A stretch of 64,000 bases of DNA from Buchananella sp. 14KM1171 (GTDB lineage: Bacteria > Actinomycetota > Actinomycetes > Actinomycetales > Actinomycetaceae), in contig NZ_CP159981.1 in the NCBI RefSeq assembly GCF_041380365.1, positions 2,170,001-2,234,000 of the forward strand. The letters run 5' to 3'. This document shows, piece after piece, positions 7,849 to 16,782 of the stretch; within the stretch, counting starts at the first letter, position 1, and each line of letters opens with the position of its first letter. A program made the position numbers and the translations under genes. The notes under the pieces are model-generated. The model saw only the letters and a program-made list of their open reading frames with translations, did not search any database and was not told the origin of the DNA.

Positions 7849-8934
7849 ATGATCCAGGACAACGCCGCGCAGGACGCCGCGACGCCCGGTCACGGGCTGG
7901 CCGCCGGCGCCCCGACCGCGACGGAGGTGGCCGCCCTGCACGCGCCCGTGCTGCGCGACCGGTGCGTGGAGCTGCTCGCCCCGGCGCTGGCGGAGCCGGG
8001 CGCGGTGGCGATCGATGGCACGCTGGGAATGGGCGGGCACTCCGAGGCGATTTTGGAGGCCTGTCCCAACGCTCGGGTGGTCGGCATCGACCGCGACCCG
8101 CGCGCCCTGGAGCTGGCCAGCGCCCGCCTGGCGCGTTTTGGCGACCGCTTCACCGGCGTCCTGACGACCTACGACGCGGTGGCGCAGGTGGCTGCCAAGC
8201 ACGGCCGCGACGGGCGGGTGCAGGCGATCTTGCTGGACCTGGGGGTGTCCTCGCTCCAGCTGGACGACGCCGAGCGCGGCTTCTCATACGCGCAGGACGC
8301 GGAGCTGGACATGCGCATGGGGGACACCGGGCCCTCGGCCGCCGACCTGCTGGCGAGCGCGAGCGAGTCCGAGCTGCGCCGCATCATCTCCGTCTACGGC
8401 GAGGAGCGCTTTGCCGGGGCGATCGCCCGGGAGATCGTGCGCCGCCGGGAGGTGAACCCGGTGCGCCGCACGGGCGAGCTGGCTGACCTGGTGCGCGACT
8501 GCATTCCCGCCCCGGCGCGCCGCACCGGCGGCAACCCGGCCAAGCGCACGTTCCAGGCGCTGCGCATCGCGGTCAACGACGAGCTGCGCATCCTGGAGCG
8601 CACCCTGCCGGCGGCGATCGGCGCCCTGTCCGTGGGTGGCCGGATCGCGGTCGAGTCCTACCACTCGCTGGAGGACCGGATGGTCAAGCAGGCCTTCGCG
8701 GCGGGGGCTACGTCTTCCGCCCCGCCCGGCCTGCCGGTGGTGCTGCCCGAGCACGCCCCCTACCTGCGTCTGCTCACGCGTGGCGCGGAGGTGGCCGACG
8801 CTGCCGAGCTGGCCCGCAATCCCCGTTCTGCCTCCGTGCGCCTACGGGCCGCTGAGCTGCTGCGCCCCGCCCCCAAGTCTTCGTCCCGCCCCGCCCCAGC
8901 CGTATCCACAACCCCCCGCCACAGGAGGAAGTAA
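7849..8934 (+). CDS. rsmH: 16S rRNA (cytosine1402-N4)-methyltransferase
   Basis: SAM-dependent methyltransferase that modifies C1402 of 16S rRNA at the decoding centre. The 361 residues include HAPVLRDR near the start, the SAM loop [14 protein letters not shown] (residues 54-68), [12 protein letters not shown] and [11 protein letters not shown]. The ATG has GAGAGGAGGCGAG upstream. A 131-base gap follows mraZ. The stop codon overlaps the ftsL ATG by one base (TAATG), indicating translational coupling. Confidence 0.96.
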   Translation: MIQDNAAQDAATPGHGLAAGAPTATEVAALHAPVLRDRCVELLAPALAEPGAVAIDGTLGMGGHSEAILEACPNARVVGIDRDPRALELASARLARFGDRFTGVLTTYDAVAQVAAKHGRDGRVQAILLDLGVSSLQLDDAERGFSYAQDAELDMRMGDTGPSAADLLASASESELRRIISVYGEERFAGAIAREIVRRREVNPVRRTGELADLVRDCIPAPARRTGGNPAKRTFQALRIAVNDELRILERTLPAAIGALSVGGRIAVESYHSLEDRMVKQAFAAGATSSAPPGLPVVLPEHAPYLRLLTRGAEVADAAELARNPRSASVRLRAAELLRPAPKSSSRPAPAVSTTPRHRRK

Positions 8935-9320
8935 TGAGTGCCGTACCTGTACGCTCTACCAGGCCTGCTGTCCGCATCCGTCCGGAGCGGGCGCAGCTGC
9001 GCATGGTGCGCTCGGCTCCCAAGAGCCGCTTCATGACGCTCTTGGTCTCCACCGGTGTGGCCATCGTGGCTGCGGCCATGGCTCTGGCCGTGGGGATCAC
9101 GTCCTTGTCCACCGAGCAGACCTACCAGATCAACGACCTGGAGTCCCAGCTCAGCGTGCTGAACGACGAGTTCGAGTCCCTGCGGGGCGACGCGCTGTCT
9201 GCGGCGTCCCCGCAGGAGCTGGCACGGCGCGCCGCAGAACTCGGGCTTGTCCGGGCTGGGGCGCCCGGCACGGTTACCCTGGCAGTGGGTGAGGTGACCG
9301 AGGCTTCGCCCGCTAAGTGA
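8934..9320 (+). CDS. ftsL: Cell division protein FtsL-like
   Basis: Small bitopic membrane protein of 128 residues. A basic cytoplasmic N-terminus (about 33 residues) precedes one transmembrane segment (about residues 34-58), then a coiled coil with heptads (QINDLESQLSVLNDEFESL) and a short extracytoplasmic tail. Size, topology and position between rsmH and ftsI identify it as FtsL, although sequence conservation in this family is low. It would bridge FtsQ/FtsB-type partners and FtsI/FtsW in the divisome. Confidence 0.85.
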   Translation: MSAVPVRSTRPAVRIRPERAQLRMVRSAPKSRFMTLLVSTGVAIVAAAMALAVGITSLSTEQTYQINDLESQLSVLNDEFESLRGDALSAASPQELARRAAELGLVRAGAPGTVTLAVGEVTEASPAK

Positions 9321-9367
9321 GGCCGCCTGGTCCACCTGGCATGTTCGTAGGCTCTCAGGAGGCGGCT

Positions 9368-11245
9368 GTGGCAGCACCGACGCAGCGCCCCCCGCGCAGC
9401 GCGTGGGGGGCGTTCATCTCTCTGTCATTGGCGATGGTGCTGGTGGTGGGGCTCGGTTTGCTGCGCGCCCAGGTGTGGAACCGGGAGGAGTTCAACAGTC
9501 GCGCCCTGTCTGCCCGCACCGTTTCCTTTGAGGAATTCGGGCCGCGCGGCGACATCCTGGACGCCTCCGGGGCGGTGCTGGCCACCTCCGTGGAGCGGGT
9601 CGATGTTTTCGCGAACCTGCAGCTGCTCAGCCAGGACGTGGTGTGTCAGCGGGAGATTAACCCGCAGACCGGCAAGCTGGAGCGGGTCAAGGGCACGGAT
9701 GAGGACGGCAAGGAAACCGATTGTGTGGTGATCGGTGAGGGCGCGCACGGCGCGGCGCAGATCCTGGGGCCGATCCTGGGGCGTGACCCTATCGAACTGG
9801 GTGGTGAGCTGGCCGGAGACGCCGTGTGGCACCCGGTTGCGCGGGGGATTTTGCCCACCCAGTGGCGCCAGATCGAGGAGTGGAACTTCGCTGGCGTCGA
9901 GCGGAAGGACGCGTACGTGCGTCAGTACCCGGCGGGGCGCGTGGGCTCCACGGTGACGGGGCTGACCATGAAGGGCGACGAGGAGGACGAGGTCATTGGT
10001 GCCACCGGCCTGGAGCTGACCCAGGACGAGTACCTGCAGGGCACGAAGGGGGAGTTCTACTACGAGCGTTCCGCCAGTGGCCTGCACATCCCCGGCTCCG
10101 AGAAGGTGGTGGTCTCTGAGGCCCGCCCGGGCCAGACCGTCCACACCGCGTTGATCAGTGACTTGCAGCTGGTGGCCCAGGACGCGATCGACGGCACGGT
10201 CGCTAAGTTCGGGGCCGATTGGGGCACGGCCGTGGTGCAGGAGGTCTCGACCGGGCGCATCCTGGCGCTGGCGGACTCCAATTCCTTCGATCCGTCGGCC
10301 CCGTCTTCGCAGTGGGAGGGCCGCACGATCGAGTCGAGGGCGGTGACCACGCCGGTGGAGCCCGGTTCTACGGGCAAGATCGTCACCTTCGCTGCGGCCC
10401 TGGACTCTGGTGCGATCACCCCCACCACGCCGGTGACCTCGCCCTACTACTACACGGCTCCCAACGGGGAGAGCTTCAGCGACGCGGACGAGCACGAGAC
10501 GATGCCGTACACGGCCACGGGCGTGCTGGCGGCGTCGTCGAACACCGGCACCGTGCAGGTGGGCGACCGGGTGGATGACTCGCTGCGGGAGAACTACCTG
10601 CGCCAGTTCGGCTTCGGCGAGATCACGGGCATCGAGCTGCCCGGCGAGAGCGCCGGCGTGCTCACGGCCGCGAGCCAGTGGGATGGCCGCCAGCGCTACA
10701 CCACCATGTTCGGTCAGGGTTATTCCGGCACGATTTTGCAGCTCAACGCCATGATGGCGGCCGTGGGTGGCGGCGGTATCTACCGCGCCCCTCGCCTGGT
10801 GGACGGTTACACGAACGCCGACGGCCAGTACAGCGCCGCCCCGCGCCCCGAGGAGCGGCAGGTGATGAAGGAGGCCCACGCCAAGGAGCTGGTGACGATG
10901 CTGGAATCCGTCGCCAGCAGGGACGGTACGGGCGCGGCCGGCCGGGTGGAGGGCTACCGGACGGCCGGCAAGACCGGCACCAGCCAGATCATCGGCCCGG
11001 GTGGGCAGGTCAGCGGCACCGTGGCCTCGTTCTCCGGCTTGCTGCCCGCCAACGCCCCCGTGGTTGCCATCACCGTGGTCATCTACAACCCGCGCAAGGA
11101 CATCTGGGGCTCTACGGTGGCGGCGCCGGTGTTCCAGACGATCGGTTCTGCCTCGATGCGGATTCTGGATCAGCGCCCCACCGCCGTACCCTTTAAGCCC
11201 TACCCGCTTCGCACCGACGTGCCCGCCGAGTCAGAGGAAAACTAG
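9368..11245 (+). CDS. ftsI: Peptidoglycan transpeptidase, FtsI/PBP3 class B penicillin-binding protein
   Basis: Septal D,D-transpeptidase. One transmembrane helix (about residues 14-34) is followed by the PBP dimerisation domain (RGDILDASGAVLATS) and the transpeptidase domain with all three active-site motifs: STGK (EPGSTGKIV), SSN (AASSNTGT) and KTG (AGKTGTSQ). No PASTA domain. About 625 residues, a normal length. I selected GTG 9368 because AGGAGG lies five bases upstream; ATG 9341 and GTG 9317, which overlaps the ftsL stop, are in frame but lack as good a site. Confidence 0.94.
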   Translation: MAAPTQRPPRSAWGAFISLSLAMVLVVGLGLLRAQVWNREEFNSRALSARTVSFEEFGPRGDILDASGAVLATSVERVDVFANLQLLSQDVVCQREINPQTGKLERVKGTDEDGKETDCVVIGEGAHGAAQILGPILGRDPIELGGELAGDAVWHPVARGILPTQWRQIEEWNFAGVERKDAYVRQYPAGRVGSTVTGLTMKGDEEDEVIGATGLELTQDEYLQGTKGEFYYERSASGLHIPGSEKVVVSEARPGQTVHTALISDLQLVAQDAIDGTVAKFGADWGTAVVQEVSTGRILALADSNSFDPSAPSSQWEGRTIESRAVTTPVEPGSTGKIVTFAAALDSGAITPTTPVTSPYYYTAPNGESFSDADEHETMPYTATGVLAASSNTGTVQVGDRVDDSLRENYLRQFGFGEITGIELPGESAGVLTAASQWDGRQRYTTMFGQGYSGTILQLNAMMAAVGGGGIYRAPRLVDGYTNADGQYSAAPRPEERQVMKEAHAKELVTMLESVASRDGTGAAGRVEGYRTAGKTGTSQIIGPGGQVSGTVASFSGLLPANAPVVAITVVIYNPRKDIWGSTVAAPVFQTIGSASMRILDQRPTAVPFKPYPLRTDVPAESEEN

Positions 11246-11248
11246 GAA

Positions 11249-12811
11249 ATGATGGAACTGGTTGAGATGCGTCCGCAGCCGCGCTCCGAGTCGCTGGCAA
11301 AGCTGGCGGAGCGCTTTGAGTTGGTGGCGGCCAATGAGGCGCCGGTGGACGACGTTGCAGTCACGGGCGCAACGATGGACTCGGCCGACGTGCGGGCCGG
11401 CGAGGTGTTCCTGGCTCTGTCCGGTCTGAAGAAGCACGGCGCCCAGTACGCGCCGGCGGCCGTGGACGCCGGGGCGGTGGCCGTGATTACCGACGCGGCA
11501 GGCGCCCAGCTGTGCCAGGACAGCGGTGTGGCCGGGCGGGTGCCGGTGCTGGTTCACCCCGACGTGCGCCGGCTGGCCGGCCCGCTGAGCGTGGAGCTGT
11601 ACGGCGACCCCGCCAGCGAGATGATCAAGACGGCCGTGACGGGCACGAACGGCAAGACCACCACCTCCTACTTCCTGGAGGCCATCTTGGCGGCCCACCG
11701 GGGCTCGTGCGTGGTGGCGGGCACCGTGGAGCTGCGGGTGGGGGACAAGACCGTGGAGTCTCCGCGCACCACCGTGGAGGCACCGGTGCTGCACCGGCTG
11801 CTGCGCATGGGCCGCGAGCACGGCGTGGACGCCGCCTCCCTGGAGGCCTCCAGCCACGCCATCGACCTGGGGCGCCTGGATGGCATCGTGTTCGACGTGG
11901 TGGGCTTTACCAACCTGCAGCGCGACCACCTGGACTACCACAACACCATGGACCAGTACCTGCTGGACAAGGCCCAGCTGTTCACCCCGGAGCACGCGCG
12001 CGCCGGCGTGGTCTGCGTGGACGACGAGTACGGTCGCAAGCTGGCCCAGATCGCCACGATCCCGGTGACCACGGTGCGCGCCTACGACGGCGACACCGAG
12101 GCGGACTGGACGGTCCACGACGAGCGGGTCTCTCTGGAGGAGGCTGCCTCCACCTTCCTGCTGCGCGGCCCGGACGGCCGCGAGATCACCGCCCAGTGCC
12201 CGCTGCCCGGGCGCGTCAACATCCAAAACGCGGCCCTGGCGATCGTGATGGCCCTGGAGCTGGGGATCGACGAGGCCACCGTGGTGGCGGCGGTGGCCGG
12301 CGCCCACAACATTCCCGGCCGCATGCAGCGGGTCAGCCAACGCGAGGAGGGCCGGGCCCTGTGCATCGTGGACTACGCCCACACTCCCGACGCGCTGCGC
12401 CTCGCCCTGCAGGCGATCCGCCCGATCACCCCGGGCCGGATCATCATCGTCTTCGGCTCCGACGGCGACCGCGACCAGGGCAAGCGCCCGATGCTCGGCG
12501 CGGTGGCGGCCGAGCTGGCCGACGTCCTGGTGGTCACCGACGAGAACCCGCGCTCTGAGGACGCCGCCACCATCCGCCAGGAAATCCTGGCCGGCGTGCG
12601 GGAGGTGCGCCCCGGCATGGAGGACGTCCACGAGGCCCTCACCCGGGCCGAGGCGGTGCGCGAGGGCGTGCAGCTGGCAGGCCCCGACGACACCGTGATC
12701 GTCACCGGCAAGGGCCACGAGCCCTACCAGGAGATCGCGGGCGTCTTCCACCGCTACAACGACGCCCCCGTGATGCGGGAGGCCGTGATCGAGAAGTGGG
12801 GCAAGGCGTGA
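11249..12811 (+). CDS. murE: UDP-MurNAc-tripeptide synthetase
   Basis: Mur ligase that adds the third stem-peptide residue to UDP-MurNAc-Ala-Glu. The 520 residues carry the N-terminal UDP-substrate domain, the ATP loop VTGTNGKTTTSYFL (about residues 130-143) and the C-terminal amino-acid-binding domain. The specificity loop reads TDENPRSED: the NPR portion resembles meso-diaminopimelate enzymes, but this clade often uses Lys or Orn, so the substrate cannot be fixed from sequence. The start is ATG 11249 (ATG 11252 is the alternative). The stop overlaps the GTG of murF. Confidence 0.94.
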   Translation: MMELVEMRPQPRSESLAKLAERFELVAANEAPVDDVAVTGATMDSADVRAGEVFLALSGLKKHGAQYAPAAVDAGAVAVITDAAGAQLCQDSGVAGRVPVLVHPDVRRLAGPLSVELYGDPASEMIKTAVTGTNGKTTTSYFLEAILAAHRGSCVVAGTVELRVGDKTVESPRTTVEAPVLHRLLRMGREHGVDAASLEASSHAIDLGRLDGIVFDVVGFTNLQRDHLDYHNTMDQYLLDKAQLFTPEHARAGVVCVDDEYGRKLAQIATIPVTTVRAYDGDTEADWTVHDERVSLEEAASTFLLRGPDGREITAQCPLPGRVNIQNAALAIVMALELGIDEATVVAAVAGAHNIPGRMQRVSQREEGRALCIVDYAHTPDALRLALQAIRPITPGRIIIVFGSDGDRDQGKRPMLGAVAAELADVLVVTDENPRSEDAATIRQEILAGVREVRPGMEDVHEALTRAEAVREGVQLAGPDDTVIVTGKGHEPYQEIAGVFHRYNDAPVMREAVIEKWGKA

Positions 12812-14208
12812 TCGCGCTTGGCGCCGCCGAGGTCGCGGCCCTGACCGGCGGTCAGCTCTTTGCCCCGGCGGGGGAAGAAATCGTGGTGGGCGGCAACGTC
12901 GTACGCGACTCGCGGGAGGTGGGGGCCGGCGATCTCTTCGTGGCGATCACCGGTGAGAGCAACGACGGGCACGCCTACGCGCAGCGCGCGCACGACGCCG
13001 GCGCGGTGCTGACCCTGGCCGAGCGCGAACTGCCGGTGCCGCACGTGCGGGTGGAGAACACGGTGGCCGCGCTCGGCAGGCTGGCTGCCGGCGTGCTGGC
13101 CCGGCTGCGGGAGCAGGCCGAGGCGGGCGGGGAGAAGCTGACCGTGCTGGGCGTGACCGGCTCGGCGGGCAAGACCACCACCAAGGACCTGCTGGCCGTG
13201 CTGTGCGCGCAACTGGGCCCGACGGTGGCCCCGCAGGCCTCCTACAACAACGAGATCGGGCTGCCCCTGACCGTGCTGAAGTGCACGGAGGAAACCCGCT
13301 ACCTGGTGCTGGAGATGGGTGCCTCCGGCCCGGGCCACATCGACGAGCTCACCGCGATCGCGCCGCTGGACCTGGCCGGTGTGCTCATGGTCGGCACCGC
13401 CCACCTGGGCGGATTCGGCTCGGCCGCGGCGGTGGCCGCCGCCAAGGCGGAGATCCTGGCCGGGCTGGTTCCCGGCGGGGTGGCCGTGCTCAACGCAGAC
13501 GACGCCCAGGTTGCGGCCATGAGCGCCCCGGGCGCCAAGCGCCTGACCTTCTCCGCCAGCGGGCGGGCAGCCACCTGCCGGGCACTGGACGTGAAGCTGG
13601 ACGCCACCAGCCGCGCCTCCTTCGACCTGGAGTACGCCGGGGCGCAGAGCGCGCGGGTCGACCTGCGGCTGGTGGGCGCGCACCACGTGGCCAACGCGCT
13701 GGCCGCCGCCACCTTCGCACTGGAGCTGGGCCTGGGCGTGGCCGAGGCGGCCGCCGTGCTCTCCACCCACGGCCCGGCCAGCCCGCACCGGATGGACGTG
13801 CGCCAAAGCGCCGACGGCGTGCTGGTGATCGACGACTCCTACAACGCCAACGAGGACTCGATGCGCGCCGCCCTGCGCGTGCTGCAAGACCTCGCCGCCC
13901 CCAGGCGGGAGGAGGGCGGGCGCGCGCTGGCCGTGCTCGGGGAGATGCTGGAGTTGGGCGAGACCTCCGCTGAGATTCACGCCCGCGTGGGCCAGGCCGC
14001 CGCGCAGGCCGGGGCGGACGTGGTGATCGCGCTGGGCCAGGCGGCGGAGCCGCTGGGGCAGGCTGCGGCGGCCGGGGGAGCGCAGGTGTTCTACGCCTCC
14101 AGCCCGGAGCAGGCGCGCGAGCTGCTGGCCTTGCGCCCTGGAGACGTTGTTCTCATTAAGGGCTCGCACGGCTCTGGCGCGTATAGGCTTGCGGAAGCTC
14201 TGAACTAA
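12808..14208 (+). CDS. murF: UDP-MurNAc-tripeptide--D-alanyl-D-alanine ligase
   Basis: Adds D-Ala-D-Ala to complete UDP-MurNAc-pentapeptide. The 466 residues include the N-terminal domain with the RDSREVGAGDLFVAI motif, ATP loop VTGSAGKTTTKDLL (about residues 116-129), NNEIGLPLTVL and the DSYNANEDSM motif. The GTG at 12808 overlaps the murE stop (GTGA); an in-frame GTG at 12796 is an alternative. mraY follows 16 bases downstream. Confidence 0.94.
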   Translation: MIALGAAEVAALTGGQLFAPAGEEIVVGGNVVRDSREVGAGDLFVAITGESNDGHAYAQRAHDAGAVLTLAERELPVPHVRVENTVAALGRLAAGVLARLREQAEAGGEKLTVLGVTGSAGKTTTKDLLAVLCAQLGPTVAPQASYNNEIGLPLTVLKCTEETRYLVLEMGASGPGHIDELTAIAPLDLAGVLMVGTAHLGGFGSAAAVAAAKAEILAGLVPGGVAVLNADDAQVAAMSAPGAKRLTFSASGRAATCRALDVKLDATSRASFDLEYAGAQSARVDLRLVGAHHVANALAAATFALELGLGVAEAAAVLSTHGPASPHRMDVRQSADGVLVIDDSYNANEDSMRAALRVLQDLAAPRREEGGRALAVLGEMLELGETSAEIHARVGQAAAQAGADVVIALGQAAEPLGQAAAAGGAQVFYASSPEQARELLALRPGDVVLIKGSHGSGAYRLAEALN

Positions 14209-14224
14209 AGCTCGGAGGACAGCA

Positions 14225-15316
14225 GTGATTTCCATCCTCGTGGCCTTTGGCGCGGCCCTGGCCTTGTCGGTTGTGGGCACCCGTGTGTTCGCCAAGCTGC
14301 TGGTGCGCAACCAGTACGGCCAGTTCATCCGGCAGGACGGTCCCACCTCCCACTTCACTAAGCGAGGCACCCCCACCATGGGCGGGGTGGTCTTCATCGT
14401 TGCCACGCTGGTGGGCTACGGGATCGCGCTGGCCTACGCGGGCAGGCTGCCCAGCGCGTCGGCGCTGATGCTGTTCTTCCTGGTCTGCGGGCTCGGCTTC
14501 ATCGGCTTCCTGGACGACTACATCAAGATCTCCCACCAGCGCTCGCTGGGGCTGAACGCGCGTGCCAAGCTGATCGGCCAGGCCCTGGTCGGGATCGCCT
14601 TCTCCGTCATGGTGCTCTACTTCCCGGACGCCAGCGGGCAGACCCCGGCCTCCATGGCCATCTCCTTCACGCGGGACCTGCCCGGCCTGGACCTGAGCGC
14701 GTGGGGAGCGGGAATCGGCATGGTCCTGTTCATGCTGTGGGCCAACTTCCTGATCTCCGCCTGGTCCAACGGCGTCAACCTCACCGACGGCCTGGACGGC
14801 CTGGCCACCGGCGCCTCTATCTTCGTGTTCGGCGCCTACACCCTCATCGCGTTCTGGCAGGGCTCGCAGGCCTGCGAGACCGGACTGGTGCCCGGCTGCT
14901 ACGAGGTGCGTGACTCGCGCGACCTGGCCGTGGTCTCCGCCGCCCTGGTGGGCGCGCTGGTGGGCTTCCTGTGGTGGAACGCCCCGCCGGCCATCATCTT
15001 CATGGGCGACACCGGCTCCCTGGCCCTCGGTGGCGCCGTGGCCGGCCTGTCGATCCTGACCCAGACCGAGCTGCTGGCCGCGATCATCGGCGGCCTGTTC
15101 GTGCTCACCACCATCTCGGTGGTGCTGCAGGTGGGCTCGTTCAAGCTCACCGGCAAGCGCATATTCCGCATGGCGCCGCTGCACCACCACTTCGAGCAGA
15201 AGGGCTGGAAGGAGATCACGGTAGTGATTCGCTTCTGGCTCATCGCCGGAATCTTCGCGGGCCTCGGCGTGGTTGTTTTCTACGCCGAGTGGGTGAAGGC
15301 AGCATTTGGAGAGTGA
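14225..15316 (+). CDS. mraY: Phospho-N-acetylmuramoyl-pentapeptide transferase
   Basis: Integral membrane enzyme that makes lipid I from UDP-MurNAc-pentapeptide and undecaprenyl phosphate. The 363 residues form about ten transmembrane segments. Signature elements visible: GTPTMGG (about residues 49-55), FLDDYIK with the paired Asp (about residues 97-103), VNLTDGLDGLA (about 180-190), FMGDTGSLALG and the loop PLHHHFE (His-rich). GTG start with CGGAGGAC upstream. The last codons overlap the murD GTG. Confidence 0.96.
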   Translation: MISILVAFGAALALSVVGTRVFAKLLVRNQYGQFIRQDGPTSHFTKRGTPTMGGVVFIVATLVGYGIALAYAGRLPSASALMLFFLVCGLGFIGFLDDYIKISHQRSLGLNARAKLIGQALVGIAFSVMVLYFPDASGQTPASMAISFTRDLPGLDLSAWGAGIGMVLFMLWANFLISAWSNGVNLTDGLDGLATGASIFVFGAYTLIAFWQGSQACETGLVPGCYEVRDSRDLAVVSAALVGALVGFLWWNAPPAIIFMGDTGSLALGGAVAGLSILTQTELLAAIIGGLFVLTTISVVLQVGSFKLTGKRIFRMAPLHHHFEQKGWKEITVVIRFWLIAGIFAGLGVVVFYAEWVKAAFGE

Positions 15317-16782
15317 GTGAGCTAGCCGAATACGTCTCCAGCCTGTCCCGCCCCCTGGTCCTTGGACTGGGCACCACCGGCGTGGCCGTGCTGGAGGTGC
15401 TCTCAACCCTGGGAGCCCACCCGATCGGCCTAGACACCTCTGAGGAGGCGGTGGAGCGCGCCCGCGCCGCCGCCCCGCGTGCCCAGGTGCAGTTGGCGTC
15501 CGACGCTGCAGACCTGGCCGCCCGCGCCATCGCGGCCGCCCCCCGCCTTGTCATCACCTCCCCGGGGATCGCCCCGCACACGCCGGTGCGCCTGGCCCTG
15601 GCCGAGGCCGGGGTGCCCGTGATCTCCGAGATCGAGCTGGCCCGCCGGCTCCAAGAGGCGGGTTCGCGCCCGGACACCCCCTGGCTGGCCATCACCGGCA
15701 CCAACGGCAAGACCACCACGGTCAGGCTCACTGCGGCCCTGCTGGAGGCGGCCGGGCTGCGCACCGTGGCCGTCGGCAACGTCGGCACCCCGCTGATCCG
15801 GGTGGCCGCAGAGCTAGGTTCCGCCACCGGCGCGCAGGCGCTGGCGCTCGAGCTGTCCTCCTTCCAGCTGCAGGACACCGGCCGCCTGGGGGCGCTGGGT
15901 TCGGTGTGCCTGAACCTGGCCCCAGATCACCTGGACTGGCACGGCAGCCTTGAGCACTACCGGGCGGCCAAGGCGCGCGTATACGAGGGCACCCGGGCCG
16001 CCGCGATCTACACCCCCGACCCCGCCACCCGCGCGATGGTGGAGGAGGCCGACGTCACCGAGGGGGCCCGCGCCATCGGCGTCACCCTGGGCGTGCCCGG
16101 CCCCTCCGAGCTGGGCGTGGTGGAGGACATCCTGGTGGACAGGGCCTTCCTGGACGCCCGCCACCGCGAGGCGCGCCAGCTGGCGACCTTCGCAGACCTT
16201 TCGGGGCTCAGCGGCGGGGAGGTTCCCGCCGGCCACCTGGTGGTGGACGTGCTCGCTGCCACCGCCCTGGCGCTCAGCGCCGGGCTGGATCCGCAAAGTG
16301 TGGCCCCGGTGCTGCGCTCCTTCCAGCTGGACTCCCACCGGGGCCAGGTGGTCGCGGTCAGCGGCGGGGTGACCTACGTGGACAACTCCAAGGCCACCAA
16401 CCCCCACGCGGCGCGCGCCGCACTGGCAGGGGTGGCCCCGGGCACCGCAGTGTGGATCGTCGGGGGCGACACCAAGGGCACGGACCTCACGCCCCTGGTG
16501 GCCGAGGTAGCCGGGCGCCTGCGCGGCGCCGTGGTGATCGGCAAGGAAACCACCGCCCTGGTGGGCGCCCTGGAACGCAACGGCGTTGACTGCCAGGCGG
16601 TGCCGCACGGCTCACCGGAGGCAGTCTCCCGCGAGGCGGCGGCCCGGGCCGCGCGCATGGCCCAGCCCGGAGACACGGTGCTGCTGGCCCCGGCGGCGGC
16701 GTCCTGGGACCAGTTCTCCTCCTACGGCCAGCGCGGCGACCTGTTCGCCGCCGCAGTTCACGAGATGGGCGAAACGCGATGA
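15313..16782 (+). CDS. murD: UDP-MurNAc-L-alanine--D-glutamate ligase
   Basis: Adds D-Glu to UDP-MurNAc-L-Ala. The 489 residues carry a Rossmann-like N-terminal UDP-binding domain (VLGLGTTGVAVLEVL), central ATPase loop ITGTNGKTTTVRL (about residues 126-138) and the C-terminal domain with VDNSKATNPHA. The GTG start at 15313 overlaps the mraY stop by four bases; a good Shine-Dalgarno is lacking, so translation is probably coupled. The stop overlaps the ftsW ATG (ATGA). Confidence 0.95.
   Translation: MSELAEYVSSLSRPLVLGLGTTGVAVLEVLSTLGAHPIGLDTSEEAVERARAAAPRAQVQLASDAADLAARAIAAAPRLVITSPGIAPHTPVRLALAEAGVPVISEIELARRLQEAGSRPDTPWLAITGTNGKTTTVRLTAALLEAAGLRTVAVGNVGTPLIRVAAELGSATGAQALALELSSFQLQDTGRLGALGSVCLNLAPDHLDWHGSLEHYRAAKARVYEGTRAAAIYTPDPATRAMVEEADVTEGARAIGVTLGVPGPSELGVVEDILVDRAFLDARHREARQLATFADLSGLSGGEVPAGHLVVDVLAATALALSAGLDPQSVAPVLRSFQLDSHRGQVVAVSGGVTYVDNSKATNPHAARAALAGVAPGTAVWIVGGDTKGTDLTPLVAEVAGRLRGAVVIGKETTALVGALERNGVDCQAVPHGSPEAVSREAAARAARMAQPGDTVLLAPAAASWDQFSSYGQRGDLFAAAVHEMGETR

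Noticed and set aside
12754-14406. 550-codon frame antisense to murF
   Set aside because: His/Gly/Arg-rich shadow of murF with no domain features.
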